From Bryum argenteum (lineage: Eukaryota > Streptophyta > Bryopsida > Bryales > Bryaceae): DNA of 64,000 nucleotides. A program made the translations under genes and the position numbers. The stretch is from positions 11,233,601 to 11,297,600 of the forward strand of contig CM073322.1 of NCBI GenBank assembly GCA_037043015.1. Direction: 5' to 3'. The notes under the pieces were generated by a model, which worked only from the letters and a program-made list of their open reading frames with translations, ran no database searches and had not been told where the DNA came from. Below are positions 22,979 to 34,950 of the stretch, piece after piece. The stretch's first letter is position 1, and every line of letters begins with the position of its first letter.

Positions 22979-23957
22979 TTAACCCCTAAACGTCCCTGGG
23001 GTATTTTTAGCCAAAAACCCATTTTCAAAATAATTGATATAGATGAAAATAAAGATAAGCTATTCAAATCTCAACCGTACAAACTTGTAATAGACTTGTA
23101 GTAGATCATGTGGACCAAAACTTGACTCATGGGACCTCATGGATTGCGAGATCATAACATATTAGTGCGCAAAACAGGCTACAAAATACCCTCATTTTCA
23201 CTTTGAAGTGAAAATACTACCAACATGAAATTTGCAATCAAAAAATCAGCAACTAGAAAGTTGTTCATCTTCATCTCAAAGACACTCTTGTATCAAAAAA
23301 AATTATCAAAAAAAAGTCTTGGCTCAAATAGAACCCTTGTAGTCGTGAAAACTGCCAAAAATTTTACAAAGGAAAAATAGTCCAAAACTAGACCCCTCGC
23401 ACTCAAATCCATGCCTTCTCTTCAATATATCCTTGATTGGGTCAAAGTTTCTACCACTAAAAATAGACTATAATTGGAATCCATCCCAAAAAATAAATTC
23501 AAAATCTAACAGTGGATGAAGGAGATCAAGCTCTTCGGAAATCATCCATTTTTTCACTTTTTCCATCATAGAAACATCATTGCAAAGCCAATACCAAAGT
23601 TATCTAGATCAAAAAACTCTCAACTACAAAGTTGTTGGGGTGCATTCAAATATCAAACCTATGAAAAAAATTTCATGAAAAAGTATTTTAGATTTCACAT
23701 AATTGGCTTGCAATGGTAAAACATGCCAAATGTTTGAAAACCCAAAAACAAAAGCTGCCATCACTAAAATCCACGCCATTTATTCATAATTTATTTTATG
23801 AGTCTGCAATTTTTACCACATAAACTAGACTTGATTTTTGACCTAACACAAGTGATTTCGTCAAAAGCGGAGTTTGGATGAAGAAGTTATGGCTCTTCAA
23901 AGTTTCTGCCCTTCATCCAAAATGTCGTTTTCGACACTAGGGACGTATAGGGGTTAA
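22979..23957. mobile_element. TTAA-bounded TIR element, family III (979 bp)
   Basis: Begins TTAACCCCTAAACGTCCCTGG and ends CTAGGGACGTATAGGGGTTAA; the terminal inverted repeat extends about 20 bp. A second, 5'-truncated copy lies at about 40953-41819. No transposase frame is present. Confidence 0.8.
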
Positions 23958-24389
23958 AGTAAAAAAGAACCAAGAAAATGATGAGTCTATCGCACAAGTT
24001 GATAATCAAATTAATTTGAAGTTTACTCAATTTGCCATACATATGCATATTGATTTTTATGAAAAGAAAAATTTGTTGACGTATTTTCATACAATGTGAA
24101 TGTAGAGAAATATGATTTTTTATCACAAAAAGTCTTAACCATTAGGTGAACTTTTTTTCACTAGTGTACTTCTTCCGTGGACATCACTGCTAAACTTCTC
24201 CTCTAAGTGTTTAGATTACAACCGGTATAGACTCCTTAAGAAATTTTTTATTGTATTTAATTCTTCTCCGACACATCCACCATTTGCCTCATATAACCAT
24301 GTCGTGGTCAAGCATTCTTGACCATCCAGAGGCCTTCTACACAGTAGTGTAAACCGGCCCTGAGATTCAAAGGAGTTATACAGTCCTAA

Positions 24390-24685
24390 GATAAGCATGA
24401 TCTGAGCTGGTATTTAGCTCCCCTCAACGATGTGAAACGAATAAACAAAGCGACTGGTCCACACCCGTCAATCCTTCGTCATTCTCCCCTACCCCCCCTT
24501 CTCCTCCCACCAGAATGCAAATACCCCCTGCCTCCCCCCTCTCGCTCACTCCCCTTCCTTCCCCCTCCCCTCCCCTTGTGTCCTCCTCCCTCATCACTCA
24601 CTCGGCTTCCTCTCCGCTCCCCTCCGCTCCCCCTCCCCCCTCGCCTTCCAAAGCATAAAAATCCCATCTTCAAACCATGGCTCAA
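24390..24685 (+). promoter_or_regulatory. Type B promoter of copy 6
   Basis: The conserved block gataagcatgatctgagctg and aataaacaaagcgactggtc (24390-24460) is followed by a 130-bp C/T-rich tract. CATAAAA at 24654-24660 then precedes the conserved ATGG (24677) by about 22 nt. Confidence 0.55.
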
Positions 24686-24723
24686 CACAGAGTCTCACTT
24701 TCACTGCACTTGTTTTCTCCACC

Positions 24724-25281
24724 ATGGCAAGCAACGGGTATGGCACTCAATCTTCAGTCTGATGAAAGCCGCCTTCTCTTGCTGTGGGCTCTTCTGTAAC
24801 TCTGAAATTGAATCGTTAGGCCAGATCACACATTCCTCCTGTTGAAATGCACAATTTTCTAGCGATCAGTAGTGTGCGGAGTGATCACAGAGAGACTTTT
24901 CTCGGTGTGCGGATGCAGACGGAAGTAAATTCTGTTCGAACTCTGTGTTCAGCCATTGTGGTGGAGGGAAGAGTATAGAATTTGACATGAGAGGCATCTA
25001 CGATTCAGCAGTTCATTTGCATATGGGGTAGGCGAGATTGCTTCATTCTATCAACACGTTTAATTGTTGAAGACTAATCAAATTCACTTGGCGGGTTTTT
25101 CAGAAGCAATGGCGGAGGTCCTCCTCAAGGACGACAACCACCGCAGCAGAATGTTCAGCAAAGACGACCACCACCACCCCAACAATTGAACCCGCAGGCG
25201 GATCCTGCTTTGGACTGGCTGTTGGATGTTCCTGAACCACGAAGAAACCTGCCCGAGTCGGTAATCTGGCCCGAGCTCTGA
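24724..25281 (+). CDS. DVPEP-family microprotein, copy 6 (type B)
   Basis: An unrecognised family member of 63 aa. Exon 1 is 24724-24737 (ATG GCA AGC AAC GG), the intron is 24738-25103, and exon 2 is 25104-25281. The protein runs MASNGSNGGGPPQGRQPPQ, then QNVQQRRPPPPQQLNPQAD, then PALDWLLDVPEP and RRNLPESVIWPEL with an immediate stop. Compared with type A the linker is richer in Arg and Gln, and the tail ends directly at WPEL. The 3' intron begins at about 25288, and a tgacaacag acceptor ends near 25432. AATAAA is at 25682-25687. A family II TTAA element (25702) sits 15 nt behind that signal. Confidence 0.8.
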
Positions 25282-25701
25282 GTGAGGTAGGAACACTCAG
25301 TCCCTTAAAATCTGCTCATGTTCCATATTCTCCTCTCGTGGCCAAGTACTCGTATATTTCCAAGTGGATTCGGCACAAAATGCACAAAACTCGTCGTAAA
25401 TGCTCTGAACTTTGTTCTGGTTGTGACAACAGGTATATATCGATGAAGGGGTCTTTTGCAAGATCTTGGGGGTGCCAATTATTGTGCACAGCTTTTGGAA
25501 TGCGGCCACTCGAATTGGGAGCTACCTACCTGGGAGTGTAGAGGTGCAAGCGAGTCGGTTTTGTGGTGGAGTGTGCTCACATGGGCATTTTTGATGAGTC
25601 CAGAGCATGCTTGTTTTAGAACTGTTTGAAAAACATTTCTTGCAGGATGGTAATCATTTATCGGTATTTCGTTTGATGAGCAATAAAAATGATAGCAAAC
25701 C

Positions 25702-26070
25702 TTAACTCTTAAACGTCCAAGGTGACCCGAGGGGTCCTTTTCCAACAAAATCTCCTCTGTAACTCTCAATGTACTCAACTTTTCACTTATATTTTGATGT
25801 CAAACTTGTCATCTTCTTCTGATGCATTCAAAAAGTGAAATTTTAGAATTCAAATCACAATTTGTATGAGTGATTTTGTGCTTTGAAAGGATTGTGGTAG
25901 GTAGGTTGGGGTTGTACAGTACTTGTAGGAGGTTGCAAGCTCATCATTGATTGGATCATTCATGATGCCCAAGTTCAAAAAGTGCACTATTCATGATGCC
26001 CGAGTTCAAAAAATGCTGTGATCCAATACTGGGCTGCCCAAATCCGTATAGCCTGACGTTTAAGGGTTAA
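25702..26070. mobile_element. TTAA-bounded TIR element, family II (inverted)
   Basis: Begins TTAACTCTTAAACGTCC and ends GACGTTTAAGGGTTAA; the interior is the reverse of 5768-6166. It splits the 3' flank of copy 6: gatagcaaacc before it and gtttggtctgattt after it are joined as gatagcgaacctttggtctg at 13520. Confidence 0.85.
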
Positions 26071-27239
26071 GTTTGGTCTGATTTCTTTGCTGGTTCTCGT
26101 CAATACCAAACGTGCCTTTTCTTTGTGATTGTAGTGATGCTGATTGTGACCATGATGGTTAGATCGATGTGTTGACTTAGCCTTGTGTTTGACTTGTGGG
26201 ATCACTTCATATGCCTCATGGTGTAAGATTTCTTGTGTTGATGGTTCTAGTGAGTTAGTTTGATCACTTTGTTGCGGATATTACTTTTGGTGTTATTAAT
26301 TGTGGAATTTTTAGGTTTTGAAAAAGTATAGCTCATGAATTTTGATGGATGGTTTGTTTCCAAATGTCATGTTTGAGATATGGTCAAAAGATATATATAA
26401 TGCTTTTTGTACTTGGTTGAGTATCACACTCTTATCACTAGATTTATTAATATTTGCCAAGTTGACATTCACTTACCACTAACCAAAATAATGCAAAAAA
26501 AGTGACGTCCAAAAGACAAGAATTTCTATCATTTTGGTTGTCACTTGTCTCAAGTGGCGATTTGTAGAAATATATTCCATGATTTAGTAGCATTTGATGA
26601 TTTGATGATTGAACTCGTGTCCAAGCAATGCTAAGTCTAGTCCTTGAAGTTTTAAAACATTAGAGCCAAGTCTCCGACCAAAAAATGCAGTTGAGGAAGA
26701 AGAGGATTTTGATTTGGTTTGGTTGTTTAAATTAGACAACAATGATTTTGCTTACAAGCTGAGAGTAGGTAACAAGTGACAACTTTGCAGTATATGGAGA
26801 TTCACAGTATCAAAACATTATAGGGTGTAAAATAAGGGCACCATTCTAGGAACACCTATATATCCAACTTCAAAAATTCACAACAGATCAAAAATAATGA
26901 ATCCATTCTGAATATCCTTCCACTTACTTCTCCCATGCATGAATATTGCTAACAATGTTTTTTTCACAATAGATTTCCTAATATGAAATTTGAGCCATTA
27001 TTGAGCCCTTATACCAACCAATGCAACAAAAGTGGCAATTTACAAAGTGGGTTTAGATTACCATTATTAGGTGTACTGGCTCATCTGCTCAAATTCACTT
27101 TTCAATTACTGCCGTGCTTCCTAGTCAATGCACAGAAGAGCGATGGAGTTGTTCTACAAAGTTATGAGTTTTCTGAATAAGTATGAGAGTTACAAGAGTA
27201 TGAATAAACTCACGTATTTTCAGAATTCAAATACGTACA
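26071..27239. other. 3' flank of copy 6 and AT-rich spacer
   Basis: The first 350 bp continue the array 3' flank (tgtgattgtagtgatgctga, gttattaattgtggaatttt). The rest is AT-rich with no supported gene. Confidence 0.5.
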
Positions 27240-27691
27240 GGGCCCCTTTACACTATGGACCAAGAGCCATGACCAAAAAAAATTTAAAATCATTTTCATG
27301 GTCATGGCTCTTGGTCAAGAGTTGTGACCATGATAAATCAAAAATGGATATTTGAGTGGCTTGGTCACTCTTGTAGTGTAAAATGGATTTGGACCAGGAC
27401 AAGTTTAAGCTCAATTTTCTAATATAAATCCTCATCTTTTTCCCTCTTACCCTCCCCTTTTTCTTCCTTTCTTTTTAAATAATTGAACACTAGCCAATCA
27501 ATGATTTTTGAGCCTCATGGTCTCCTTGAAATCTTGTAGTTGAGTTGAGGTATTTGCTTCGACTCGACTACAATCAAGGAGACCATGGAAACATTATCCA
27601 CAATGCAAAATATAGCATACATTGGGGATGTCAAAGTTAGTGGGCATTCTCCTTTTTTCAAGGTAGTGTAAAGCCAAATGGGACCAAGAGC

Positions 27692-27724
<33 letters not shown>

Positions 27725-28027
27725 ACACAAATGAAAGTACTTTCATTGCATGAGAAAGAATACAACCCCAGCCACAAGTGGCCTGGGAAAAAAAGCAAAA
27801 AAGGAGTTAGTAGCCTCTAAGCCTATGACTTTCTAAAAGACGGACTGAGCCACAACAAGGACACGCTCTGCAAATTACAGAATGCCCATACGCCCCGTCC
27901 CGCCTGCTCAATGCGGTTCAAAGACAAATCCTGCAATCGGTCAATCGGACCAAGAGCACTTTACTCTTCAATCATGAGTTTTAGAAGGCCATGGTCAATC
28001 TTCATGGTACATAGTGTAAAGGGACCC
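27240..28027. mobile_element. TIR element with GGGCCCCTTTACACTATG ends
   Basis: The left end GGGCCCCTTTACACTATG (27240-27257) is mirrored by CATAGTGTAAAGGGACCC (28010-28027). Internal palindromes (ggaccaagagccatgacc ... ggtcatggctcttggtc) give it a foldback character. It has been split by a retro-insertion at 27697-27946. No transposase frame. Confidence 0.65.
27697..27946 (-). mobile_element. Short retrotransposed insertion with poly(A) tail and 16-bp target duplication
   Basis: GGACCAAGAGCACTTT occurs at 27681-27696 and again at 27947-27962, flanking the insert. The insert starts with a poly(T) run, so it was integrated with its poly(A) tail on the minus strand. It carries aatgaaagtactttcattgc, as expected for the 3' end of a LINE-type element. 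At about 250 bp it is a severely 5'-truncated LINE or a LINE-mobilised short element. Confidence 0.7.
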
Positions 28028-28162
28028 ACAAATATTCACAATCAAATTATTTTTAAGACTTCAAAAAGTACAAAGTGAAAAAAGTAGGTATGTGAATTTT
28101 TTTGACATATAAGTACGGAATCTTCCTATCCAAAAGATTGAGTCAAAGTGGTCAGACATTCC

Positions 28163-28530
28163 TAAGATAAATATGATCTGGACTAGTATTCACCTCCCCT
28201 CATTAATAAGAATAAACAAAGCAACTGCCCCCCTCCCCTGTCATTCCTTTGTCGTCATTCTCCCTACCCCCGTTTTTCCTCCAACTTATAAACCCCTCCC
28301 CCCAGGATGCCGGCACACCCCTCTACCCTCTACCCCCCTCCCCTCCCCCTCCCCCCTCTCCCCTCCCCTCCCCCTCCCCCCTCTCCCCTCCCCCCTCTCC
28401 CTTCCCCTCCCCTTCTGTCCTCCCCCCTCTCATTCACTCCCCTTCCTCTCCTCTCTCCTCCCCATCCCCATCCCCCTCCCCCCTCGCCTTCCGGAGCTTT
28501 AAATCCTCCTCCTTCACAAACCATGGCTCC
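28163..28530 (+). promoter_or_regulatory. Type B promoter of copy 7, two candidate TATA boxes
   Basis: The conserved block (gataaatatgatctggact, aataaacaaagcaactgccc) is followed by TATAAAC (28287) with CAGGATGC 20 nt on. A 180-bp C/T tract and TTTAAAT (28498-28504) come next, with the conserved ATGG at 28523. Long proline- or serine-rich frames across the C/T tract are composition artefacts. Confidence 0.55.
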
Positions 28531-28569
28531 TCACAAACTCTCAAATTTACTTCATTCATTTTTTCCACC

Positions 28570-29065
28570 ATGTCAAGCAACGGGTATGGCACTCAGTCTC
28601 TTGTCCATATGGATGCGGCTTCTCTTGCTAATTATGTACACCCTGAAATTGCACAATCCTCCTAGCAAAAAGTAGTGTAGGAAGTGATCGCAGCAATATT
28701 TGTAGGTGGAGCGGATTTTGTTTGATCGAATTCCCCAGACCCCTCTCGTTTACTATGTCTGTGTGTCGTGGACGGAAGAGTAGTCTCAATTGTCAGCACG
28801 ACTAGCATCAGCATCAGCAGTTTCTTTGCACTTCGGGTAAACGAAGTTGCATCATTAGATTGATAGACTAATCAGATTCACTTCGTGGCTTTTCAGAGGC
28901 AATGGCGGGGTTCCACCACCACCGCAGCAAAATGGTCAACAAGTACTACCACCACCACCACCGCAACAAGTGAACCCGCGGACGGATCCCGCACTGGACT
29001 GGCTGATGGACGTTCCTGAGCCACGACGAAGCGTAGCCGAGTCGGTAATCTGGCCCGCGCTCTGA
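28570..29065 (+). CDS. DVPEP-family microprotein, copy 7 (type B)
   Basis: An unrecognised family member of 60 aa and a good type B reference. Exon 1 is 28570-28583 (ATG TCA AGC AAC GG), the intron is 28584-28896, and exon 2 is 28897-29065. The product runs MSSNGGNGGVPPPPQQNG, QQVLPPPPPQQVNPRTD, then PALDWLMDVPEP and RRSVAESVIWPAL with the stop directly after. The 3' intron starts at 29071, 5 nt after the stop, and its acceptor (tgacaatag) ends at 29203. The untranslated exon keeps the family sequence gcccattattgtgcacagct. The poly(A) signal is degenerate (gagcaattgagaag, about 29433). There is no signal peptide, so a cytosolic or nuclear product is expected. Confidence 0.82.
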
Positions 29066-29938
29066 CTGAGGTAGGAACACCGAATCTCTTCAAAATTGCT
29101 CATGTTCCCCTGATTTTCTTTTCACAGTGGCCAGCCACTCGTATATTTTGTATGAGAACTCACCATATTCTGTAATTGCTGCTTGTTCTTGTTGTGACAA
29201 TAGGCATATATCGATCAACGGGGTCTTATGCGAAATTTTGGGGTGCCCATTATTGTGCACAGCTTGTGGAATGCAGCCACTCGACTAGCCTGGATGCTAC
29301 CTGGGAGTATAGATCAGCTAGCGAGTAGGCATCTGTGATGAATTGTGCTCACACGGGCATGGTTGATTGATTTCTGGACCCATGCTTGTTCAGGAAGAAG
29401 CATTTATTGTAGACTTATTGTGATCCATTTTTATGAGCAATTGAGAAGAAAAGGAAGAATGATCGGTTTTGCCTTGGAAGATGTATGTGTTGTGATTGTT
29501 ATGATGCTGACTGTACCCACAATAATCAAACTGATACATTGTAGACTGAGTTTGAGTATGATAGCTTTTTGATGATGTTCGATTTGATAAGTTCAGTTCA
29601 ATTTTGCTGCTAGGAGTTTTATGGTATTGTTGATGTCAGTGTGGTGGTTATGTTTCCTTTGACTTTGAATCAGTTTACCCACGATGAAAAGGAATGTCAT
29701 GTTATCATTCTTGCAGTAGTTTCACCCTCGTTAGAGACAAGAATATGAGCCTCTTATGCACCAGTGTGAGTTGGTACAATTGAATCTCACACTATCAATC
29801 TGTACAGTTGCAATTGCACAAAGTCAGATATTTGATCGTTTTGACTTTGGTGATGTTTCATATTTTACGATATGGAGTTGAAAGCTCTTGAAGATTGTAA
29901 AGGTTTCCTACACCTTTCGTACAAGACCATTCATGCTA

Positions 29939-30296
29939 GATAGATAGAAACTCCGGTCCCTTTCTAAGGGGCCGGCGTGAATGAAGTGTCCGTTCGTAAT
30001 GCTAATATCCCGATGGCCACCAGACAAGGGGAAATTGGAACAATAGTACTTCCCCCTCTCGAGGGTGGACACTATAACTACGCTAGTTTCTAGCCTAGTT
30101 ACAAGTGCCTTGAAGATACTTGACATAGTATCTCCCCAAAGGACTTTGAGGTACCCATACAACAAGGTCCAAGGACCCCCCCACAATAGTTGGGTGTACT
30201 ATAGTGATGAGCACCACGCCGGCATGGGGAATGGAACCCACAACCTCCTCATTGGAGGCCTAAGCCCTAACCACCAAGCCAAGGCTTGTGGTGCCT
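29939..30296 (-). mobile_element. tRNA-derived SINE with 12-bp target duplication
   Basis: CCATTCATGCTA at 29927-29938 and 30297-30308 flanks the insert. On the minus strand the element begins near a pol III A-box-like TGGCTTGGTGGTTAGGGC and a B-box-like GGGTTCCATTCC, spaced as in tRNA genes, and ends in a TATC repeat tail (GTTTCTATCTATC). Related copies are at 47567-47830 and 56966-57069, with fragments at 7895 and 57440. Confidence 0.8.
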
Positions 30297-30606
30297 CCAT
30301 TCATGCTACAATATACATGCTTTAGAAGTTACTCTCTCAACGTTTAAAAGTGTAGTCAAGGTAGGCCAAAATGTTCCCTAAGTTGTAGTATATCCTCATA
30401 GATTCTCAAAAAAATTCCCAAAAACAAATTAGTTTCTGAAATTTGAAATTCATTTTTATCACTATCTTGCATTGGAAGAGGGCAATTTTGAGAATGAAAC
30501 ACGGAATACAAGACTTGAGAATATCATAATTAGCTTCTAAAGTTGTAAAGAGTCCATCTATGGTCGTATTGCTTTCAATCAAGCTCACATTTACTCAATG
30601 ATTGAG

Positions 30607-31540
30607 TTAAACCCTAGATTCCTCGTGTTTTTGCGAGCTTGAAAGCTCAAAAGTGCAATTTTCAACCTCTATGGACTCCTAGGAGTATGAAATAATTTTT
30701 TACTATTTTTCAACTTCCAACCATAAGATCTTGTACCTAACCCTAGTTTTAGGTACTTTTCCAAAAAATGACCGCTGGATGTTTATCATTTGTGAGATTA
30801 TAATTTTCAAAGTTGGAGCTTAAGTTTCTATGGACATTGCACGAGATGTGCGTTTTTGATGGTGCAAAGAGCAAATTGATGATTGTTACCTCAAACATTT
30901 TTCTCATATTTTTTTCTGTGTGGGTAACTAAGTTTAGTATGCGCGTGCAAAAACTTAGGATTCCTCCATGTTCCTAAGGCAAAAACTAAAATGTTTCTTA
31001 CGGGGAGGTCATATTTCACCTTGAATGTGCAAAATTGGCAAATTAAATATTGTGGAATGACAATTCTTAATAACAGTGAATGATGATCAGGTGCCTTTAA
31101 GAATTTATGATTTTTAAGTAAATTTTTCTTTCGGAAAGTTCTAAAATCTCAACTTCCAAGAAACTTCCAAGAAAATCTCAACTAAAAACTATACATAATT
31201 TTTTTTATAATTTTTGGAGGCTGCCCTTGTAGAACTAGTAAACTTTTTGACTAGTTGAATTGGTCACTTTGGAATTTGGGTAGTCACTTGGTAATGATAA
31301 TATTTCAAAAGAAAAGCTAAATCTAAACAATCGCATTCCAAGAATTGCCCCGCAAGACTCAACTTAGTTACCCACACAGAAATGTGTGGATTTTTTCTTT
31401 GTAATTTGTTGCACACACACACCTTGTAGAGTAAGGAACACCCAGTAAAAATCTTAGTCAAAAATATTAATTTTAACCCAAAAACCTAGGTTGCCCGACA
31501 TAGCAAAAGATTGATTCAGTCTTTAAGGATGGTAAAGGGT
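30607..31540. mobile_element. TTAA-TIR element, family I, enlarged by an internal insertion
   Basis: Starts TTAAACCCTAGATTCC, followed by the family I motif gcgagcttgaaagctcaaaa. The right end is decayed (aggatggtaaagggtcac). About 300 bp near 30835-31140 has no counterpart in 746-1334 and is probably nested. Confidence 0.6.
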
Positions 31541-33049
31541 CACGAAACTATACATATTGAAGATCATTCAATTCTCCCGTGTCTTTATATCAACCTTAAC
31601 GCCGAGGTGGCCTTAAGTGGGTCGATTCACATGCTTTAACTCAATTCTCATGAAATCCATTGCGAATAGACCTTTGAGTGAATATTTAAGAAGTTCATAC
31701 AAAGAGTCCTCAACAATCTGATCATATTTTGGAGTTGTGTAATTCTTAAGATTGTTAAAAATACACCTCAAGATACATCAAATACCCTAAAATATAGTGA
31801 ATACCATGCAACATACTTAGTTTGTTGTATTTCACACACATTTACATTGATTTGAGCTTAAATTTTTTATCGGAATTTGTTTGCAATACATTCTTTATTG
31901 TTTGTTGAGTCTAGAATTCTCTCTTCACATTCAGAAATTCCTATGTAATTGTATAATTCTTGTAACAATTTTCTATATTTTCAAGTACAAAATGTAAAAT
32001 AGTCCTACTTGATTGTGTATGAAGATTTTTTTCTCATGTGATGTATCAATGCAAAACTATTGACGAAGCCACATGTGAACAAACTTCATTATAGATAAGT
32101 TTATTCTTGCCACAATGGTTAAAGTAGTACATCCTCCAAAATTCACAAGTTTCACTATCAAAATAAGGCCACTTCAAACATTATAATATTTTTTATTAAT
32201 TGTTGGAGGTTTGTGCAACTTCTAGCAACGATTGTAGTCGGGATTTGAGTTGACTTTTGTAAGGTTGGATTCTAAAATGAGGTATTCAAATTTTGTCAAA
32301 ATCCATTCGAAGGGAAGATCATTAGAAAACTGGTTTCGATCGAACACACCTCTCGGCGATAAAGGGTTAAAACCACTTTTCCACAACAATTAAATCACAT
32401 AAACTTAAAAAACCCACCAAACATTACGACTTTACTTTTCTTTCAAAGTCTAAACATTATGATGTTTTATCCAAGTCATATATACTTTTGAACATTTTTC
32501 AAGATATAATTGATTAGCTTGCCAACTACCCAGTGTATGGCTTTGGAGATGGAACTTGTCCTCTGAATTCCCAATGCAACAGTAAATAATGCCGAATGGC
32601 GGTGGCTACCTCCATGCATCAAAAGTCCTGCACTATCCTCGCTCAAATCCTCCTCTGCTTGCTTACTAATAAAAAATTGACTTTAGAATACCATGTATTA
32701 TACCAACTAGTACACCACATGTGGTGATTTACACCCAAGGTGGGTGTAGAACGCCTCCCACACATTATATTAGGGTGCATTCATGTAGTTGACTCAAGCC
32801 ACTTTTCTACTACACTAAAATTTCTATCTAGTATTGTCTGCACTAATTGATATATAACCACTATAACTTTTTACTTTTTATCAAAGAATTTAATAACTAT
32901 GTTCACTATTGCCTTTCTTCTAGTACTATATGTAGTCATTTGCTGAGTGAAAAATTCATCAGAAGTAAAAAGTTATAGCAAACCCTAATTGTTAAATGTG
33001 GCTACACAAAACATAATTTTTATTGTCATGGCTCCTCTATCTGTCATCC
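31541..33049. other. AT-rich spacer and part of an array 3' flank
   Basis: No gene is supported. Sequence at 32570-32650 (caacagtaaataatgccgaatgg) matches the flank at 21260, so a partial array unit without its coding exons lies here. Confidence 0.5.
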
Positions 33050-33405
33050 CCTCTCTTCCTCCTTCCTCCTTCCTCCTTTCTCCTTCCTCCTTTCTCCTTC
33101 CTCCTTTCTCCTTCCTCCTTTCTCCTTCCTCCTTTCTCCTTCCTCCTTTCTCCTTCCTCCTTTCTCCTTCCTCCTTTCTCCTGCCTCCTTTCTCCTTCCT
33201 CCTTTCTCCTTCCTCCTTTCTCCTTCCTCCTTTCTCCTTCCTCCTTTCTCCTTCCTCCTTTCTCCAATCTCCTTTCTCCTTCCTCCTTTCTCCATCCTCC
33301 TTTCTCCTTCCTCCTTTCTCCTTCCTCCTTTCTCCTTCTTCCTTTCTCCTTCCTCCTTTCTCCTTGCTCCTTCCTCCCTCCTCCTTGCTCCTTTCTCCCT
33401 CCTCC
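33050..33405. repeat. 14-bp minisatellite (ctccttcctccttt)
   Basis: About 25 near-perfect units of ctccttcctccttt, degenerating at the right. Because 14 is not a multiple of 3, all frames over it give long repetitive peptides (FLLPPFS on one strand, RRKEEGE on the other). These are artefacts, not genes. Confidence 0.95.
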
Positions 33406-33929
33406 TTGCTAATTTTAGCGTCGGAAGCAACCTTGAGAAGGAGCAGTGAAGCTATTCTACGAGTTTTATGGGTTTTCTGAGGAATAATTGTATAAAATTT
33501 GTCCAAAACAGTAACAGCTTTACAATCAGGTTCATTGAAGTCCATCTTACAGTATTTTGTGTCATATTTTCCTCTGCAGTTGACCAATGTACTTGCCAAT
33601 CAGTTTGTGAGGATGATTAGAGTGAGGATAAGTAGAGTGGATACCATATTCAATAATTGGCTTGAGTACCTTAACTTCTAAGTGGGCTGACTTTTTAAAT
33701 CAGGACAGTAAACAAAATTTTAGTAACTAAAGTTTACAATCTTCTTTCAACCTTTTCCATTCACTTAAATGTGTTGTATGAGGCACTTCAGATATAACAT
33801 CGTGGGAAACAACATACGTAGCAATTGAAGGCCTACTATGAAGTTAATTTATTTTTTTATTACACTTAGTGATCCAAACCTGAGACAAAACTTTAGACTT
33901 TCTTTAAAGTGGGCATATTGAGCTGATAA

Positions 33930-34640
33930 ATTTCTACATGTGAGCAGCCTCATAACAGCCAAAAACCCTCAAAATTGCCCTCTTTTGGTGCAAAATGTAA
34001 GTTTTTGAATTTTGACAAGTTTTGAAGTATGTAACCTTAGGATCTTGTATATAACTTGTACATGAACATGTAGAGCAAATCCTGAGTCCATTACCATTTG
34101 TGAGATCGTAACGTTTGAAATTGAAAAGGTTTTTTTGCATGTTGTAGAATGGCATAGTAAAGTTTTGGGGGCTAGAAAAATGGTTGTTGAAAAGAAATTC
34201 GACATGAGGCTCTTCAAATTCTTCTTCCTAAGTGAGTAAGGAATATGTCTATGTAATTTTTACCCTCATAGGACCTATAGAATTTCAAGAAATGCTTGGT
34301 CTTTCACATGGAGGCAAACTTGCCTTAGTACCTATTTTACATGCAAAATAACAAAAATTTGGAAAAACTTATTTAAAAGCTCAATTTTTGGTGAATGTTT
34401 GAAGTTTCTATGTTTTAATCAATTTCGGGCAGATTTCAAATAGTGTTTTCAAATCTTGACAATGAATATCTCCTAATGTATGCGGAATTTTGAGGCTCAA
34501 AATGACTTTGAGGAAATGTATGGAAAAAACTCTACTACTTGCAACAGGTTCCAAATTCATGCAAACTAAATTACTTATTAAGAGGCTGACTAGAGCCAAA
34601 TGGGCCCAAAACATGCTTGAGGCCTGATACTTTAGGGGTC
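33930..34640. mobile_element. TTAA-TIR element, family V (inverted, left end uncertain)
   Basis: The right end reads gatactttaggggtcaa, the reverse of the 21723 terminus with TTAA decayed to TCAA. The interior is shared with 10360-11560. The left limit is an estimate. Confidence 0.5.
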
Positions 34641-34681
34641 AAGATGAGGATCTTTCAATAATATTTTATTCAATACTCTTG

Positions 34682-34950
34682 TTAACCCCAAAAGGTTCTT
34701 GATGCGAAATTGTTTAAATCATGAAAATAGACATTCCCCTACTTCAGGCCTTAAAACTCTCAATCTAAGCATTATTTGGAAGATCCAACCGTAGGCTCTT
34801 AAAGTTAACTTACCCATTCCACTCACTGGCCAAAATTGAACTGTTGATTCTTCTTCATTTGTGAGATTATAATGATCAAAGTTGGCTGAATTTTCTCCCT
34901 GCGGAAATTCCAAAAAGCGATTTCCGCTTTCTTGGACCTTTAGGGGTTAA
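34682..34950. mobile_element. TTAA-bounded TIR element with a paralogous empty site
   Basis: Begins TTAACCCCAAAAGG and ends CCTTTAGGGGTTAA. It interrupts the inverted duplicate of the copy 5 flank. The uninterrupted partner reads cgatcatTTAAaaagttaga (about 21660) with one TTAA, while here TTAA is present at both borders. This supports TTAA as the duplicated target. Confidence 0.85.

Noticed and set aside
24432-28675. Proline-rich frames upstream of copies 6 and 7 (such as 24432-24845 and 28173-28675)
   Set aside because: They translate C/T-rich promoter tracts and cross the intron of the real gene.
32985-33599. A 204-codon Arg/Lys/Glu-rich frame and two Ser/Leu/Pro-rich frames
   Set aside because: They are six-frame readings of a 14-bp minisatellite; every frame is open because of the repeat.
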